Source: Candidatus Faecalibacterium faecipullorum | Lineage (GTDB): Bacteria; Bacillota; Clostridia; Oscillospirales; Ruminococcaceae | DNA: 13,899 bases | Reading direction: 5' to 3' | Assembly (NCBI GenBank): GCA_019118985.1 | Contig: DWXX01000181.1 | Location: 1-13,899 of the forward strand | Shown here: in pieces, positions 1 through 6,331 of the stretch | Numbering within the stretch: position 1 is the stretch's first letter | How the letters are laid out: each line of letters begins with the position of its first letter | Notes under the pieces: model-generated | The model's database searches: none | Told to the model about the DNA's origin: nothing | What the model saw: the letters and a program-made list of their open reading frames with translations, nothing else | Position numbers and translations under genes: made by a program

Positions 1-1212
1 GGCAGCGTGGGCGGCCTGAGCTACCTGGTGCTGGGCTTTGTGAACGGCATCGCCTGCGGCTTTGCCATCCCGCTGGCCCGCTGCTTCGGCGCCCGGGACG
101 GCGAGGGGATGCGCCGCTACACCGCCAACTCCGTCTGGCTGTCCCTGCTGTTCGGGGCGGTGCTGACGGTGGCGACGGTGGCGGCCACCCGCCCCATCCT
201 GGTGCTGACCAACACCCCGGCCGACATCATCGACCAGGCCGATGTTTACATCCGCACCATCTTTGCCGGCATCCCCTTCACCTTGCTGTACAATGTCACC
301 AGCGCCTTCATGCGGGCGCTGGGGGACAGCCGCCGGCCCCTCTACTTCCTGCTGGCGGCCAGCGTCCTCAACGTGGTGCTGGACATCTTCTTCATCCAGG
401 CGTTTGACGCCGGGGTGTTCGGCGCGGCGCTGGCCACCGTCCTCAGCCAGGGGGCGGCGGGCCTTGCCAGCCTGTGGTATATGGCCAGGAACTTCCGCAC
501 CCTGGCCTGGTCCAAAGAGGAGGGCGCCCTCAGCGCCGCCCACTGTGCCGAGCTGTGCCGGATGGGCCTGCCCATGGGGCTGCAGTGCAGCATCACCGCG
601 GTGGGCAGCATCGTGCTGCAGGCCGCCGTCAACGGGCTGGGCAGCGCGGCAGTGGCCGCCATGACCGCCGGCAGCAAGGCCGGGCAGATCCTCTCGGTGC
701 CGCTGGAGAGCATCGGCACCGCCATGACCACCTATGTCAGCCAGAACCTGGGGGCGGGCAGCCTGCCCCGGGTGCGGCAGGGGGTGCGCACCGCCCTGGG
801 CATCGGGACGGTGTACAGCATCGCCTCCTTCGTCATCTTCCACTTTGCCGACCGGGCGGTCATCGGGCTGTTCCTCAACGCCGAGGACGCCGCCGGCCCC
901 ATCATGGCCCAGGCCCGGGAGTTCTTGTTCTGGAACAGCGTCTTTTACATCCCCCTCGCGGTGCTGATCGTCTACCGCTACGCCATCCAGGGGCTGGGGT
1001 ATTCGGGGCTGGCCATGTTCGCCGGCGTGTTCGAGATGTTCGCCCGCGGGCTGGTGGCCTGCCTTGTGCCGGCGCTGGGGTACTGGGCCGGCTGCATCGC
1101 CAGCCCGGTGGCATGGATCGCGGCCTGCGTCTTTCTGCTGCCGGCCTACCGGATGGTGCTCCGCCGCCTGTCCGGCCATGCCCCCGCGGTGCGGCTGCGC
1201 AAGGCTGCGTAA
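1..1212 (+). CDS. MATE-family multidrug/cation efflux transporter (5' end outside window)
   Basis: Integral membrane exporter of the MATE (MatE, NorM/DinF-like) family, which expels drugs or other organic cations using a Na+ or H+ gradient. The reading frame is open from base 1 and 403 residues are visible. MATE proteins usually have about 450, so the first helix or so is missing and the GTG at 7 is probably an internal valine. The visible part shows the expected series of long hydrophobic helices and the two-fold repeat of the family: 'GFVNGIACGFAIPLAR' near the N-terminus of the first half, and 'GLPMGLQCSITAVGSIVLQ' and 'SQNLGAG' in the second half. The tail is short and basic (RRLSGHAPAVRLRKAA). 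A strong terminator follows 23 bases after the stop, so this is the last gene of its transcript. Substrate cannot be read from sequence. Family call confident, specificity unknown. Confidence 0.9.
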   Translation, partial: GSVGGLSYLVLGFVNGIACGFAIPLARCFGARDGEGMRRYTANSVWLSLLFGAVLTVATVAATRPILVLTNTPADIIDQADVYIRTIFAGIPFTLLYNVTSAFMRALGDSRRPLYFLLAASVLNVVLDIFFIQAFDAGVFGAALATVLSQGAAGLASLWYMARNFRTLAWSKEEGALSAAHCAELCRMGLPMGLQCSITAVGSIVLQAAVNGLGSAAVAAMTAGSKAGQILSVPLESIGTAMTTYVSQNLGAGSLPRVRQGVRTALGIGTVYSIASFVIFHFADRAVIGLFLNAEDAAGPIMAQAREFLFWNSVFYIPLAVLIVYRYAIQGLGYSGLAMFAGVFEMFARGLVACLVPALGYWAGCIASPVAWIAACVFLLPAYRMVLRRLSGHAPAVRLRKAA

Positions 1213-1235
1213 ATATTTACAGCAATCTACAGCAA

Positions 1236-1270
1236 GACCCCCGGGGCCGCAGGGCCCCGGGGGTCGTTTT
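1236..1270 (+). terminator. Intrinsic terminator of the MATE gene
   Basis: A perfect 13-bp GC-rich stem (1236-1248 with 1253-1265) closes a four-base loop (GCAG) and is followed by GTTTTGTT. It lies between two convergent genes. On the minus strand the same hairpin is followed only by a weak T run, so it may also slow transcription arriving from cstA, but it is clearly stronger for the plus strand. Confidence 0.88.
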
Positions 1271-1284
1271 GTTACAGCAGGGGG

Positions 1285-2976
1285 TCAGACCTTGGTCTCA
1301 GACGCGCTGCGCGCCTGGAAGTAGGCCCGCAGGCTGTTGACCACGATGGTCAGGCCCAACGCGATCAGCAGCACCGCGATGATCAGCTGCAGCCCCTCCA
1401 GCATGAAGGTGGCGCTGCCGGCCTGGATGGCCTTGACCAGGGCGATCAGCCGCTGGACCAGCGCGGTGAAGGTGACGCAGAGCATGATGACCAGCGGCGG
1501 GAACAGCATCTTGTTGCTGCGGCCGGTCACCTTCAAAAAGACGCAGAGGGTGACGAGGACCAGCGCGCTCAGCAGCTGGTTGGCCGAGCCGAACAGCGGC
1601 CAGATGTTGGAGTAGCCCACCTTGGTCAGGACAAAGCCGCCCGCCAGGGTGACGATGGTGGCAAAGTAGGTGTTGCACAGCAGCTTGCGCCAGCCTTCGG
1701 CGTGGGCCATGTCGTCGGTGCTGAACAGCTCCTGGAAGCTCATCCGCCCGATGCGGGCCACGGCGTCCAGACTGGTCAGGGCCAGGGCCGACACGCACAT
1801 GGTCATGAAGCACTGGGCTACATACACCGGCACGCCGAACATCTCGAGGAAGCCGGCCACCCCGTTGCTGAAGATCTGGAAGGGGGTGCCGGTGGCGGCG
1901 GTGCCGTCGGCGGCCGCCGACGCGCCGGCCACGCACAGGGCCAGGGTGGCCAGCAGGCTCTCCAGCACCATGGCGCCGTAGCCGACCTTGAGCATATCCT
2001 TCTCATTCTCCACCGTCTTGGAGGAGGTGCCGGAGGACACCAGGCTGTGGAAGCCGGACACCGCGCCGCAGGCCACCGTCACGAACAGGATGGGGAACAG
2101 ATCGCCCAGGCTGTCGTTGTGGAAGCCGGTAAAGACCGGCAGGTTCATGGCGGGGTGGGCCACCAGCAGGCCGACCACCGCGCCGGCGATCATCCCGATG
2201 AACATGAAGGTGGTCATGTAGTCGCGGGGCTGCTTGAGCAGCCACATGGGCAGCACCGCCGCGAAGAAGATGTAGACGAAGGTGATGTAGGTCCATGCGG
2301 TCTGGTCGGCGATGATGGGGGCCAGCATGCCAAGGGCCAGGGCGGCCACCGTGCAGACCAGGCCGACGGCGGCCTCCTTCCAGCCGGAGAAGTGGAAGCG
2401 TTTCTGCACCAGGCCGAAGAGCATCGCAAAGACGATGAACAGCAGCGAGATGGTGCCGGCCGCGCCGTTGGAGCGGGCCGCCGCCACCTGGGCGCCGTCG
2501 GCGCCGAAGGCATTGAAGGTGCCGGCCACCATGTCGGCGAAGGCCGCGATGACCAGCAGGGTGAACAGCCAGCAGAACACGAGGAACAGCTTGCGGCCCA
2601 GCTTGCCGATGTACTTCTCGATCAGCAGGCCCATCGATTTGCCGTCGTTCTTGACGCTGGCGTACAGCGCGCCGAAGTCGGTCACCGCGCCGAAGAAGAT
2701 GCCGCCCAGCAGGATCCACAGCAGCACCGGCAGCCAGCCGAAGGCCGCCGCCTGGATGGCGCCGGTGACCGGGCCCGCCCCCGCGATGGAGCTGAACTGA
2801 TGGCTGAACACGGTCCAGCCGTCAGTGGGGACATAGTCCTTGCCGTCGCTGAGGCGGACGGCAGGGGTCTTGGCGGTGGGGTCGATGCCCCAGGTCTGGG
2901 CGATCCAGCGCCCGTACAGGGCGTAGGCGGCCACCAGACACACCGCTGCGATCAGGACGATTACGAGTGTGTTCAT
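1285..2976 (-). CDS. cstA: CstA-family carbon-starvation transporter (peptide/pyruvate uptake)
   Basis: Polytopic membrane transporter of the CstA family. Characterised members (E. coli CstA and BtsT/YjiY) take up peptides or pyruvate during nutrient limitation. The protein is 563 residues, shorter than E. coli CstA (about 700). Family landmarks are FSHQFSSIAGAGPVTG at 57-72, the loop GAVSGFHSLVSSGTSSK at 304-320, and WPLFGSANQLLSAL at 459-472, with about 14 or more hydrophobic segments between them. The ATG at 2976 is chosen because GGGAGG sits about 8 bases upstream. The frame stays open up to 3117, but that extension would run through a terminator hairpin and the promoter and lacks a ribosome site. 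An own promoter (3108-3136), an inverted repeat and a leader terminator lie upstream, so conditional expression is likely. Substrate preference (pyruvate or peptides) cannot be decided from sequence. Confidence 0.93.
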   Translation of the reverse strand: MNTLVIVLIAAVCLVAAYALYGRWIAQTWGIDPTAKTPAVRLSDGKDYVPTDGWTVFSHQFSSIAGAGPVTGAIQAAAFGWLPVLLWILLGGIFFGAVTDFGALYASVKNDGKSMGLLIEKYIGKLGRKLFLVFCWLFTLLVIAAFADMVAGTFNAFGADGAQVAAARSNGAAGTISLLFIVFAMLFGLVQKRFHFSGWKEAAVGLVCTVAALALGMLAPIIADQTAWTYITFVYIFFAAVLPMWLLKQPRDYMTTFMFIGMIAGAVVGLLVAHPAMNLPVFTGFHNDSLGDLFPILFVTVACGAVSGFHSLVSSGTSSKTVENEKDMLKVGYGAMVLESLLATLALCVAGASAAADGTAATGTPFQIFSNGVAGFLEMFGVPVYVAQCFMTMCVSALALTSLDAVARIGRMSFQELFSTDDMAHAEGWRKLLCNTYFATIVTLAGGFVLTKVGYSNIWPLFGSANQLLSALVLVTLCVFLKVTGRSNKMLFPPLVIMLCVTFTALVQRLIALVKAIQAGSATFMLEGLQLIIAVLLIALGLTIVVNSLRAYFQARSASETKV

Positions 2977-3018
2977 GATATTCCCTCCCAAATATAGTTC
3001 CCTTCGGCCGGACGGCGC

Positions 3019-3060
3019 AAAAAGCCCCCGCCGCAGCTCGGCGGGCGCTGCGGCAGGGGC
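3019..3060 (-). terminator. Intrinsic terminator inside the cstA leader (possible attenuator)
   Basis: Read on the minus strand, 3060-3048 pairs with 3036-3024 as a 13-bp stem with one G-U pair around an 11-base loop, followed directly by five T (3023-3019). It ends 42 bases before the cstA start codon and about 40 bases downstream of the predicted transcription start. A small upstream hairpin (GGCGA/TCGCC, loop AGCCA) shares three bases with the terminator's 5' arm. An upstream CGCAGC could also pair with GCTGCG in the 3' arm. Mutually exclusive folding is therefore possible. If the promoter call is wrong, this is simply the terminator of the DUF4364 gene. Confidence 0.75.
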
Positions 3061-3082
3061 GATGGCTTCGCCGTGCTGCGCG

Positions 3083-3105
3083 GTGCATCTGGCTTTTGGA
3101 TGCAC
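3083..3105 (-). promoter_or_regulatory. Inverted repeat at the cstA transcription start
   Basis: GTGCATC (3083-3089) and GATGCAC (3099-3105) form a perfect 7-bp inverted repeat with a nine-base spacer. It lies directly downstream of the predicted -10 and overlaps the expected start of transcription. A repressor operator is one reading; a first leader hairpin is the other, if transcription starts a few bases earlier than predicted. No known operator consensus was recognised. Confidence 0.45.
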
Positions 3106-3107
3106 TA

Positions 3108-3136
3108 ACAGTAGCACGATGGTGAAAGCCTGTCAA
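3108..3136 (-). promoter_or_regulatory. Promoter of cstA
   Basis: On the minus strand a perfect -35 TTGACA (3136-3131) is followed after 17 bases by TACTGT (3113-3108). The -10 is a weak match but carries an extended TGC just upstream. The predicted start is near 3101, giving a leader of about 125 bases before cstA. Confidence 0.6.
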
Positions 3137-3212
3137 CCGTCGGATGAAGGTTTGTACGGTGTGATAAAACTATGACACATCGGTGAAGGAATTTTGAACA
3201 GTTTGGGCCCGC

Positions 3213-3767
3213 TCACAGCTCATCTTCGGTCAGCTTGTTGATCAGCAGCTGGTAGATCTCGTTGCCTTTGAGGATGAACTGCTTTTTGACCAGTTCGGCG
3301 GTCAGGCGGTCGGGCATCCCCAGCTCGAGGCAAAACAGCTTTTCGTCCAGGCGGTTGATCATGCAGCGGACGGTGCAGTGGCCGTCGCTGCGCTGGGAGA
3401 CAACGGCGCTGTACTCGGCCTGTTTGCGGCTCCACAGCTGGGCCTTGACCACCGCGGCCACCGCCCGCTCCCGCACAGTCAGGGGCAGGTCGCGGGTCAG
3501 TTCCCCGGCGACGCGGCGGCCCTTGGGGGTGACGGTGTACTCGCCCGCCTCGTCGCACTGCACCAGCCCCTGCCGCCGGATGTCGTCCAGGCAGGAGCCG
3601 ATCTCAAAGTAGTTGACCAGCTGCGCGTCCAGCAGGGCGGTCTCCAGCTGTTCGCGGGTGATGGGCCCGCTGTGCTGGACCAGGTAGCACAGCAGCAGGC
3701 GGATCTCGGTGCTGCTGGTCAGGCCGCCGGGGCGCACCCCGGCGGTAAAGGCGTCGCGTTCGGGCAT
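3213..3767 (-). CDS. DUF4364 family protein, predicted winged-helix DNA-binding
   Basis: A 184-residue soluble protein matching the DUF4364 family of Clostridia, whose function is not established. Residues about 18-75 read as a winged helix: helix EIRLLLCYLVQHSG, then ITREQLETALL, the recognition-like segment FEIGSCLDDIRRQGLV, and a wing (CDEAGEYTVTPKGRRVAGEL). The rest is a mixed alpha/beta domain with no catalytic motif seen. The N-terminus and length fit the ATG at 3767, with AAGGA about 11 bases before it. It lies downstream of the S1-domain gene but has its own good promoter overlapping that gene's stop codon. A role as a regulator is inferred from the fold only; any link to cstA next door is untested. 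Confidence 0.82.
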   Translation of the reverse strand: MPERDAFTAGVRPGGLTSSTEIRLLLCYLVQHSGPITREQLETALLDAQLVNYFEIGSCLDDIRRQGLVQCDEAGEYTVTPKGRRVAGELTRDLPLTVRERAVAAVVKAQLWSRKQAEYSAVVSQRSDGHCTVRCMINRLDEKLFCLELGMPDRLTAELVKKQFILKGNEIYQLLINKLTEDEL

Positions 3768-3791
3768 AGAGCTTCACATCCTTTTATGATG

Positions 3792-3801
3792 ATGGTACCA
3801 T
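3792..3801. promoter_or_regulatory. Palindrome ATGGTACCAT in the DUF4364 leader
   Basis: A perfect 10-base palindrome lies about 10-20 bases downstream of the predicted transcription start and about 25 bases upstream of the DUF4364 start codon. It could be a small operator, possibly autoregulatory as the gene encodes a winged-helix protein. Palindromes this short also arise by chance. Confidence 0.2.
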
Positions 3802-3818
3802 GGGGGTCGTACACTACC

Positions 3819-3847
3819 AGTATAAAAGGTTTCGGGGCGGATTTCAA
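3819..3847 (-). promoter_or_regulatory. Promoter of the DUF4364 gene
   Basis: On the minus strand TTGAAA (3847-3842) and TATACT (3824-3819) are separated by exactly 17 bases, each matching the sigma-A consensus at five of six positions. The -35 box includes the TGA stop codon of the S1-domain gene. The DUF4364 gene can therefore be transcribed independently of its upstream neighbour. Confidence 0.72.
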
Positions 3848-4779
3848 GCCGGATCGCAGGCCGGGCAGGCAAACTCGGTCACGATCTGCTTTTTGCTGCC
3901 CGGGGTGGAGTAGACCCACCGGTCGATGTGCCCCTCGGTGATATAGTACTGCAGGTCGAACCGATGGCCCTGCCCCAGGCACCGGTTGACGATGACCAGC
4001 TTGATCTTCATCTTTTCGGGCAGGATGCTCTTGATGTAGACGCTGACCGCCTGGCCGGGGCGCAGGTCGGGGCAGCTCTCGGCCAGGCCGGCGAGGTTGG
4101 GGGCGATCTCGACAAAGGTGCCGTACTCCTCGACGCTGCGGACGATCCCCACCACCGTCTCCCCGGCCGAGAAGGCGGCGGCGTTCTCGGTCCAGGTGCC
4201 CAGCAGCTCCCGGATGGTCAGCACCAGCCGGCCCTGCGCGTCCCGACTGCGGACGGCGCAGAGGATCTGCTGGCCCACCCGCACCCGGTCGGCGGGGGAG
4301 GAGATGCGGCTGACCGACATGCAGTCGATGGGCAGCAGGGCGCTGATGCCGCACCCCACGTCGCAGAATGCCCCGAACGACTCGATGTGGGTCACCGTGC
4401 AGGGCAAAATGTCCCCCGGGACGAGGTGGTCGAGGTAGTCGGCGCGGCACAGCTGCTGCGCCTTTGCCCGGGACAGCCGGTAGAAAGGCCGGCCCTCGGC
4501 GTCCTCGTCCATCCCCTCGATGACAAAGCAGGTGGCGCGGCCCACCCGCGTCAGCACCGCGATGTCCCGCACCGCGCCGGTGTCGGCCCCCTCGGCACAG
4601 TCGGCGAAGGGCATCACCCCCCGCACCCCGCCCAGTTCGAACCGCAGCTGCCGCCGGGTGTCGAAAGCCAGGGCGGTGGCCTGCAGTATCTCCCCGCCGG
4701 CCATGGCGGCCCGCAGCTCGGCTGCGCCCAGGCGGGATGCGTCGCGGTAGTTGCCTTCGGTCCTAAAAGTTTGCGTCAT
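3844..4779 (-). CDS. S1 (OB-fold) RNA-binding domain protein
   Basis: A 311-residue cytoplasmic protein related to the short 'ribosomal protein S1-like' proteins of Clostridia. Residues about 28-104 look like a degenerate S1 repeat. Residues 121-190 form a clear S1 domain (PGDILPCTVTHIESFGAFCDV, then VGQQILCAVRSRD). Residues 204-262 form another (AGETVVGIVRSVEEYGTFVEIAPNLAGL, then PGQAVSVYIKSI). The C-terminus ends in a CPAC pair (305-308) after an IDRWVYSTPGSKK stretch. The start at 4779 has AGAGGAA six bases upstream. Such proteins bind RNA and may aid translation initiation, but this one is too short to be equated with E. coli RpsA. It is divergent from the DUF951-prfA genes. No convincing promoter was found for it in the 177-base divergent gap. 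Confidence 0.85.
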   Translation of the reverse strand: MTQTFRTEGNYRDASRLGAAELRAAMAGGEILQATALAFDTRRQLRFELGGVRGVMPFADCAEGADTGAVRDIAVLTRVGRATCFVIEGMDEDAEGRPFYRLSRAKAQQLCRADYLDHLVPGDILPCTVTHIESFGAFCDVGCGISALLPIDCMSVSRISSPADRVRVGQQILCAVRSRDAQGRLVLTIRELLGTWTENAAAFSAGETVVGIVRSVEEYGTFVEIAPNLAGLAESCPDLRPGQAVSVYIKSILPEKMKIKLVIVNRCLGQGHRFDLQYYITEGHIDRWVYSTPGSKKQIVTEFACPACDPA

Positions 4780-4820
4780 CTTTCATTCCTCTTTTCAGTC
4801 TAGTTGCATGGTCTGCGGCA

Positions 4821-4840
4821 GGGGCCACATCGGCGGCCCC
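4821..4840. promoter_or_regulatory. Inverted repeat in the divergent S1 / DUF951 intergenic region
   Basis: GGGGCC (4821-4826) and GGCCCC (4835-4840) form a 6-bp inverted repeat with an eight-base spacer, 41 bases upstream of the S1-domain gene. It is not followed by a T run on either strand, so it is not a terminator. It may be a leader hairpin or an operator. Evidence is weak in GC-rich DNA. Confidence 0.2.
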
Positions 4841-4871
4841 GCTACAGCATATGCGAATTTTTTGTGCGCTA

Positions 4872-4900
4872 TTGCTTTTTGCCGGGGTTTGGTTTACACT
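4872..4900 (+). promoter_or_regulatory. Promoter of the DUF951-prfA cluster
   Basis: TTGCTT (4872-4877) and TACACT (4895-4900) are separated by 17 bases in the only AT-rich patch of the divergent gap. Transcription would start near 4907, leaving about a 50-base leader before the DUF951 start codon. Confidence 0.5.
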
Positions 4901-4956
4901 ATGGATTGCGGCGGCGTGTCCGCCCGCCATCTGACCGGAAAGGAGTCTTGCCCAGT

Positions 4957-5157
4957 ATGGACATCGCAGTGGGAGACATCATTCAGACCAGGAAAAAGCA
5001 CCCCTGCGGCGCGGCCAGCTTTGAGGTGCTGCGTGTGGGGATGGATTTCCGCATCCGCTGCACCGGCTGCGGGCGGGAGATCATGCTGCCCCGGGTCAAG
5101 ATCGAAAAGAACATCAAAAAAGTGATCAAGGCCGCCCCGGCAGAGGGCGAAGGGTAG
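4957..5157 (+). CDS. DUF951 family small protein
   Basis: A 66-residue protein of the DUF951 family, a small conserved protein of Firmicutes with no assigned function. The sequence has the family pattern: VGDIIQTRKKHPCG near the N-terminus, FEVLRVGMDFRIRC, then CTGCGREIMLPR. His15, Cys17, Cys35 and Cys38 could bind a metal; this is inferred from spacing, not known. The tail is basic then acidic (KNIKKVIKAAPAEGEG). The ATG at 4957 is preceded by AAGGAG about 11 bases upstream; the longer open frame upstream (from 4804) crosses the promoter and does not resemble the family. It is the first gene of a rightward cluster and lies 48 bases before prfA with no clear terminator between, so co-transcription is likely. 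Confidence 0.85.
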   Translation: MDIAVGDIIQTRKKHPCGAASFEVLRVGMDFRIRCTGCGREIMLPRVKIEKNIKKVIKAAPAEGEG

Positions 5158-5191
5158 CTTCTTTTTGCAGGCCGACCGATGGTGGATGCAG

Positions 5192-5198
5192 AAAGGAG
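5192..5198 (+). promoter_or_regulatory. Ribosome binding site deciding the TTG start of prfA
   Basis: AAAGGAG lies seven bases before TTG at 5206. The upstream in-frame ATG at 5179 would place this site inside the coding sequence and has no site of its own. Confidence 0.75.
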
Positions 5199-5205
5199 AC
5201 CCCCC

Positions 5206-6288
5206 TTGTCACTCGATGCCCAGATGGAGGCGGTCAGCCGCCGCTTTGAAGAACTGGCCCACCGGCTCAATCAGCCCGAGACGGCGGCCGACCCGGCTGT
5301 GTTCCGCCGGCTGATGCAGGAATACCGCGAGGCCGAGCCCGCGGTGCAGGCGTACCGCGCCCTCAAGACCGAGCGGGACCACCTTGCGCAGGCGAAAGCC
5401 CTGCTCACAGGCGGCGAAGAGCTGGAGCCGGACTTCAAAGACATGATACAGCAGGAGATCTGCGAAAAAACGCAGACTGCGGCGCAGCTGGAAAAAGAGC
5501 TCAAACTCCTGCTGCTGCCCAAAGATAAATACGACGGCCGCAGCGTCATCGTCGAGGTGCGCAGCGGCGTCGGCGGCGAGGAGGCCGCCCTCTTCGCCCA
5601 CAGCCTGGTGCGGATGTACAGCATGTACGCCCAGGCCCGCCGCTGGCAGATGGAGCTGCTCAGCCTCAGCGAGACCGAACTGGGCGGCGTGCGGGAGGCG
5701 GTCTTTGCCGTCAACGGCCCGGGCGCCTACAGCCGCCTCAAGTTTGAGAGCGGGGTCCACCGGGTGCAGCGGGTCCCCGACACCGAGACCCAGGGCCGCA
5801 TCCACACCTCCACCGCCACGGTGGCGGTGCTGCCCCAGGCGGAGGCGGTGGAAGTCGAGCTGGATATGAAAGACCTGCGGATCGACACCTTCCGCTCGTC
5901 GGGGGCGGGGGGGCAGCACATCAACAAGACCTCCAGCGCCATCCGCATCACCCACCTGCCCACCGGCATGGTGGTGGAGTGCCAGAACGAGCGCAGCCAG
6001 TTCCAGAACAAGGACAAAGCCCTCGAGATCCTCCGCAGCCGGCTGCTGGCCCAAAAACAGAGCGAACAGCAGAGCGCCATCAACGCCGGCCGCCAGGCGC
6101 AGGTGGGCACCGGGGACCGCAGCGAGAAGATACGCACCTACAATTTCCCGCAGGACCGCTGCACCGACCACCGCATCGGCCTGACCGTCCACAACCTTGA
6201 CAAGATCATGGACGGGGCGCTGGACGAGGTGCTGGACGCCCTCATCCTGCACGAGCAGGCTGAAAAACTCAGCCGCCTGCAGCCCTGA
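5206..6288 (+). CDS. prfA: Peptide chain release factor 1
   Basis: Release factor RF1 recognises UAA and UAG stop codons in the ribosomal A site and triggers peptidyl-tRNA hydrolysis. From a TTG start the protein is 360 residues, exactly the usual RF1 length. The codon-reading PxT motif appears as PDT (191-193) in GVHRVQRVPDTETQGRIHTS, which distinguishes it from RF2 (SPF). The catalytic GGQ is at 235-237 in RSSGAGGQHINKTSSAIRI. The N-terminal helical domain precedes a conserved RSGVGGEEAALFA segment (119-131). The TTG start is supported by a well-placed AAAGGAG. In many Firmicutes the methyltransferase gene prmC, which modifies the GGQ glutamine, sits beside prfA; here the next gene is ywlC, so prmC must be elsewhere if present. 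Very confident. Confidence 0.97.
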   Translation: MSLDAQMEAVSRRFEELAHRLNQPETAADPAVFRRLMQEYREAEPAVQAYRALKTERDHLAQAKALLTGGEELEPDFKDMIQQEICEKTQTAAQLEKELKLLLLPKDKYDGRSVIVEVRSGVGGEEAALFAHSLVRMYSMYAQARRWQMELLSLSETELGGVREAVFAVNGPGAYSRLKFESGVHRVQRVPDTETQGRIHTSTATVAVLPQAEAVEVELDMKDLRIDTFRSSGAGGQHINKTSSAIRITHLPTGMVVECQNERSQFQNKDKALEILRSRLLAQKQSEQQSAINAGRQAQVGTGDRSEKIRTYNFPQDRCTDHRIGLTVHNLDKIMDGALDEVLDALILHEQAEKLSRLQP

Positions 6289-6331
6289 GGGCCGGCAGAT
6301 CGCATATCGATAGAAAGTGAACGCATATACC

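Noticed and set aside
1702..2997. A 431-residue plus-strand open frame opposite cstA, and a similar 405-residue frame opposite prfA (5209-6426).
   Set aside because: Biased His/Gly/Gln/Glu-rich or Leu/Ala-rich composition without family resemblance; both lie opposite genes identified with high confidence.
3046..3112. Plus-strand sequence beginning GGCGATGGCTTCGCC resembles the first stem of a fluoride riboswitch.
   Set aside because: The following bases do not match the rest of the fluoride motif, no pseudoknot partner was seen, and no plus-strand gene lies downstream; the region is better explained as the cstA leader on the other strand.
2977..3117. N-terminal extension of cstA by 47 residues.
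   Set aside because: It would be encoded across the predicted leader terminator and start inside the promoter; the residues are not membrane-like and no ribosome site precedes them, while ATG 2976 has GGGAGG.
5145..5168. GAAG/CTTC hairpin followed by TTTTT between DUF951 and prfA, as a terminator.
   Set aside because: Only a 4-bp stem with a five-base loop; too weak to call a terminator in GC-rich DNA.
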